Of a stretch of DNA of 64,000 nt, positions 61,021 to 64,000 are shown one piece after another. The notes below the pieces were generated by a model. It saw only the letters and a program-made list of their open reading frames with translations, was not told the origin of the DNA and searched no databases. A program made the position numbers and the translations under genes. Origin of the DNA: Paenibacillus_V sp046244365. Its GTDB lineage: Bacteria; Bacillota; Bacilli; Paenibacillales; NBRC-103111. Numbering within the stretch: the first letter of the stretch is position 1; each line of letters starts with the position of its first letter. The stretch covers positions 2,294,001 through 2,358,000 of the forward strand of contig NZ_CP176395.1 of NCBI RefSeq assembly GCF_046244365.1, in the 5' to 3' direction.

Positions 61021-61938
61021 ATGTACAAAGTTGATACCGACAAATTCAAAGGCATTACGATCGCTTTATACGCGTGCTACGACAAGCTTGGCAGGGTCGA
61101 GCCCGCCGCAATCAAGCGGCTGGTTCGGCATTACGCGGAAACGGGCGTTACAGGGCTATATGTGGGGGGCAGCACTGGAGAAGGCATGCTGCAAAGCGTC
61201 GAGGAGCGCAAGCAAGTGCTTGAAGCCGTTATGCAAGAGGCAGGAAGCGAGCTGACCGTAATCGTTCATGTCGGCGCGCCGTCCACCCGCGACAGCATCG
61301 AATTGGCCATTCATGCCGAGTCGTTCGGCGCGGATGCGGTATCGGCGGTTCCGGCCATCTACTACCGGCTGTCCCCCGAAAGCGTAGAACGGCATTGGCA
61401 AGCGATTATCGATAGCACGTCGCTGCCCTTTATCATTTATCACATTCCGCAAACGACCGGCTTTACGCTGACTACCGGCCTTTTGGCGAAGCTGGCGGCG
61501 CAGCCCAAAGTGATCGGCGTGAAAATATCGTCCGAAAGCACTTTCGAGCTGCAGCGGTTCAAGGCGATCGGAGGCCCGGATTTTCTGGTGTTCAACGGTC
61601 CGGACGAGCAGTACGTAGCGGGAAGAAGCATCGGGGCCGACGGCGGAATCGGCGGCACGTACGGCATTATGCCGGAGCTGTTTCTGCAAATCGAGCGGTG
61701 CTTTGTCGAAGGACGCATGGAAGAAGCGAAGCAATGGCAGTTCCGCGTCAACGAGATTATCGCCGAGCTGCTCGAGCTTCCGTCGTTGTACGGAGGCTGC
61801 AAAGCGATTCTGAACTTGCGCGGCTTCGACGTCGGCGAGCCTCGAATGCCTTTCTTGCCGATAGAGGAACCATATATGGAGCGTATTAGCGGCTTGAACG
61901 ATAAAATATTGGGCTATATCCGGTTGATCGGGCAATAG
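61021..61938 (+). CDS. DapA/NanA-family aldolase (N-acetylneuraminate lyase-like)
   Basis: 305 residues. It has the pyruvate-binding GGSTGEG (49-55), the catalytic tyrosine Y140 in YHIPQTTG, and the Schiff-base lysine K168 in VIGVKISS. The GGSTGEG variant and the helix around GGTYGIMPEL fit sialic-acid lyases and related keto-acid aldolases better than DapA (GTTGE). AGGAGCTGGTAAGG precedes the ATG, and a TATAAT at 60977-60982 may be its -10. A YesN/YesM pair follows, as is common in carbohydrate loci. Confidence 0.88.
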   Translation: MYKVDTDKFKGITIALYACYDKLGRVEPAAIKRLVRHYAETGVTGLYVGGSTGEGMLQSVEERKQVLEAVMQEAGSELTVIVHVGAPSTRDSIELAIHAESFGADAVSAVPAIYYRLSPESVERHWQAIIDSTSLPFIIYHIPQTTGFTLTTGLLAKLAAQPKVIGVKISSESTFELQRFKAIGGPDFLVFNGPDEQYVAGRSIGADGGIGGTYGIMPELFLQIERCFVEGRMEEAKQWQFRVNEIIAELLELPSLYGGCKAILNLRGFDVGEPRMPFLPIEEPYMERISGLNDKILGYIRLIGQ

Positions 61939-62032
61939 CCAAGCATCAGGTCAGACAAGGCGCAGGCCCCAACAAAAGGAATTTGACAAACATCGATAGC
62001 GGTCCTAAGGTGAACATACGGGAGGGAGTTAG

Positions 62033-63631
62033 ATGACACAACCGTATAAGGTCATCGTAGCAGACGATGAAAAGCAGGTCAGAGAGCGGATCGTCCAATC
62101 GTTTCCTTGGGAGCGGCTGGGCATGGAGATCGCCGGTACGGCATGTGACGGGAGGGAAGCGCTGCAGCTGGTGCAGAGTCTCGCTCCCCACATCGTGCTG
62201 ACGGATATCCGGATGCCCGGGATGGACGGGCTCGAGCTGGCGGCTGCGCTTCGGGAACGGCATCCCGGCGTGAAGGTCGTCGTCCTTAGCGCCTACGATG
62301 ATTTCAAATATGCGCAGGATGCCATCCGGGCCGGCGTCAAAGGCTACTTGCTGAAGCCGCTTGCCCAGGAAGAATTTGCGGAGTTGTTCCGGCGAATCGG
62401 CTGCGAATTGGATCAGGAGCATCGATCGAGCAGCAGAGAAGACGTCCGGGAGCGGTTTCTGATCGATCTGCTCAAGGGCGCTCAGGCAGAGCCGGCGGGG
62501 GATCGTTTGAAGGAGCTTGGGCTACAAGGCTTGAATGATTTCTCGCGCGTTGCGATTTGCGTTTTCGAGCGGCGGGCCGGTCAGGAAATGCGGTTTTCGC
62601 GTCTGCAGAGGGCATTTCACATGAGCGACAAGTATTGGAGCGGGCACGGCATACCGACGATGGTTTACGGCGGGAGCCAAGTTATTTTTTTTCACGATAG
62701 GAAACCGCTTTCAAAGGGCGATGTCCAGCGCATGATTGCCGGCTTCGCAGCCAAGCTGGAGTCGTTCGATCCCGAGCTCGATCTTTCGTCGGATATGACC
62801 ATAGGGGTGGGCAATCTGTACGGCGAACCCGGCTCGATCGGCCGATCCTACAACGAGGCGATATTCGCCTCGAGCTGCCGCTATTTCCAGCCGGCCGAAA
62901 GCGTCTTTTACTTCCAGGATATCGTTCGGCAGGAGGCGCCTGCGCTCAACATGAACGAACTGATCGCGGAGACCGTTCAGGCATTATTCGCCAAATCGGA
63001 CGAAGGCGGCCGCGATCCGCTCGAAGTCTTCTTCAAGCAAGCGGAAGCGTGCGGCAAAAGCGACGTGCGGGACCTTCATTCCGCCTGCATCGAGCTGTTG
63101 ATCGCGATTAAGCTGAAGGCCAGGGATCTCGGCATCGCCGTTGCGCTGCCGGAACGGAAGGAAGCCCTCGAGCGCATTCAGTCGTTCCGTTCCTTGCATG
63201 AGCTGAAATCCTGGTTCCTTACCGCAGCCGGCGTACGGCCCGCGGAACGGGCGTTATGCCCGGCGGAGGACGCCCATGATTACATATCCCGAGCCAAAGC
63301 GCATGTGCAGCGCCATTTGGCCGATAAAATTTCGCTGGAAGAGGTGGCGGAATCGCTGTATATCAATGCCTCCTATTTCAGCCATACGTTCAAGAAGCAG
63401 ACCGGTCAAAATTTCGTCGATTACGTCAACGAAGCGAGGGTACGCAAGGCGGCGGAGCTGATCAGGCAGACGAATTACCGGATCAAGGAAATATCGCTTA
63501 TGGTCGGGTACAAAAACTTTTCGTATTTCAATAAAGTGTTTAAATCGATCGTCGGCGTGAAGCCGCTCCTGTACAGGTCCGGCGCCTTTCCGGCGGCAAC
63601 GGGGTATGAGCCGAATGAAGCGAACCCGTAA
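62033..63631 (+). CDS. YesN-type response regulator with AraC output domain
   Basis: 532 residues. The receiver has D11-D12, phosphorylation site D58 (IVLTDIRMPG) and K107 (GYLLKPLA). A middle region of about 280 residues (to ~415) follows, with the YNEAIFASSCRYF pattern common in YesN proteins. The C-terminal AraC domain has two helix-turn-helix units: DKISLEEVAESLYINASYFS, then KAAELIRQTNYRIKEISLMV, then GYKNFSYFNKVFK. ATACGGGAGGGAGTTAG precedes the ATG. It overlaps the kinase gene downstream. Confidence 0.94.
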   Translation: MTQPYKVIVADDEKQVRERIVQSFPWERLGMEIAGTACDGREALQLVQSLAPHIVLTDIRMPGMDGLELAAALRERHPGVKVVVLSAYDDFKYAQDAIRAGVKGYLLKPLAQEEFAELFRRIGCELDQEHRSSSREDVRERFLIDLLKGAQAEPAGDRLKELGLQGLNDFSRVAICVFERRAGQEMRFSRLQRAFHMSDKYWSGHGIPTMVYGGSQVIFFHDRKPLSKGDVQRMIAGFAAKLESFDPELDLSSDMTIGVGNLYGEPGSIGRSYNEAIFASSCRYFQPAESVFYFQDIVRQEAPALNMNELIAETVQALFAKSDEGGRDPLEVFFKQAEACGKSDVRDLHSACIELLIAIKLKARDLGIAVALPERKEALERIQSFRSLHELKSWFLTAAGVRPAERALCPAEDAHDYISRAKAHVQRHLADKISLEEVAESLYINASYFSHTFKKQTGQNFVDYVNEARVRKAAELIRQTNYRIKEISLMVGYKNFSYFNKVFKSIVGVKPLLYRSGAFPAATGYEPNEANP

Positions 63632-64000
63632 AATCAAATTCAATCATTTCCTGATCTTCGTTGCGCTGGCGGCCGTGCTCGTGCTGATGCTGCTTACGGC
63701 CTCGATCCTGTATGCGAAGACGAAGACGTTCATCGACGAGAAGAAAGATTTCATTCACAGCACGCGAATGAATCAGATCGCCTACGATGTCGGCAAAATT
63801 TTCGACGGCCTGTATCATATCGCCGACAACCTGAAACAGAACGAGCGCCTGATTGCGTACATCCAAAATATGCAGAGCAACAAGCTCGACCCGTATCAGA
63901 AGTTTTTTCTTTCCAAAGAGATCGAATCGTACTTGTACAACATCAAAAAAGAAAACAGCTTCGTGCAGCATATTCTCGTCTTGACGGACAACAACCAGTA
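63606..64000 (+). CDS. YesM-type sensor histidine kinase, N-terminal part (cut by window end)
   Basis: About 131 residues are present. A basic start (MSRMKRTRKIKF) and a membrane helix at about 14-36 (LIFVALAAVLVLMLLTASIL) are followed by an extracellular helical region (KKDFIHSTRMNQIAYDVGKI), as in YesM kinases. The start ATG 63606, or 63615 in the same frame, lies inside the regulator gene. The HAMP, kinase and ATPase parts are beyond 64000. With the AraC-type regulator and the aldolase it probably senses an extracellular sugar. Confidence 0.88.
   Translation, partial: MSRMKRTRKIKFNHFLIFVALAAVLVLMLLTASILYAKTKTFIDEKKDFIHSTRMNQIAYDVGKIFDGLYHIADNLKQNERLIAYIQNMQSNKLDPYQKFFLSKEIESYLYNIKKENSFVQHILVLTDNNQ

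Overview
The window looks like a chromosomal segment of a spore-forming Gram-positive bacterium of the Paenibacillaceae (Paenibacillus/Cohnella type). The reasons are moderate GC with many strong AGGAGG-type ribosome binding sites, TTG starts, a T-box in front of leuA, S-layer homology (SLH) domains, YesM/YesN-type sensor pairs, a GerMN-associated Gmad2 domain, and response regulators of the REC-wHTH-BTAD type. No rRNA, tRNA, CRISPR array, insertion sequence or prophage gene was found. The assignment rests on gene content only.

From 1 to 17.3 kb lies a run of small regulator-plus-effector modules: a CAP-domain lipoprotein that appears to start at ATT; a frameshifted flavodoxin; MarR with a C-terminally truncated MFS pump and two mirror-image operators; a beta-lactamase-fold hydrolase divergent from a MerR/TipA-like regulator that has lost its middle; TetR divergent from an SDR / quinone-oxidoreductase / SMP-30 operon; an ECF sigma and anti-sigma pair; a remnant of an Ig-like-domain protein; a secreted protein of unknown function; and an OmpR-type two-component system.

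From 14.3 to 36.4 kb is the most striking part: a 14.5-kb gene for a 4817-residue surface protein. Its order is signal peptide, three SLH domains, a beta-helix-like region, a Thr-Pro-rich tandem repeat, 24 beta-sandwich-like repeats, one Ig-like domain, and about 1,940 residues of helical repeats, part of which keep an exact 75-residue period. On each side is a membrane histidine kinase with a REC-wHTH-BTAD response regulator; the two regulators are paralogues. The arrangement suggests, but does not prove, dedicated control of the giant gene.

From 36.6 to 40.1 kb an ABC exporter carrying a C-terminal cyclic-nucleotide-binding domain is followed by two homologous acetyltransferase-like proteins. 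Between them, on the opposite strand, is a 31-codon gene with its own promoter, ribosome binding site and terminator. This is a candidate small-peptide locus.

From 40.1 to 64 kb come a TetR-controlled DrrAB-like drug exporter, TetR next to MFS, ArsR with an AHSA1-domain protein, a uvrA 3'-end remnant, T-box-controlled leuA, an EamA transporter, a VTT-domain membrane protein, a cytosolic GntR/solute-binding-protein fusion divergent from a Gfo/Idh/MocA dehydrogenase with repeated operators, MFS plus TetR behind a 32-bp palindrome, two paralogous FG-GAP-like proteins, a YuiH-like molybdoenzyme, a 47-residue membrane protein, a DapA/NanA-family aldolase and a YesN/YesM pair cut by the window end. 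Three gene-free stretches (around 50.0, 58.9 and 60.6 kb) each hold a different family of short hairpin-forming repeats. All family calls come from reading motifs by eye; no database search was possible.
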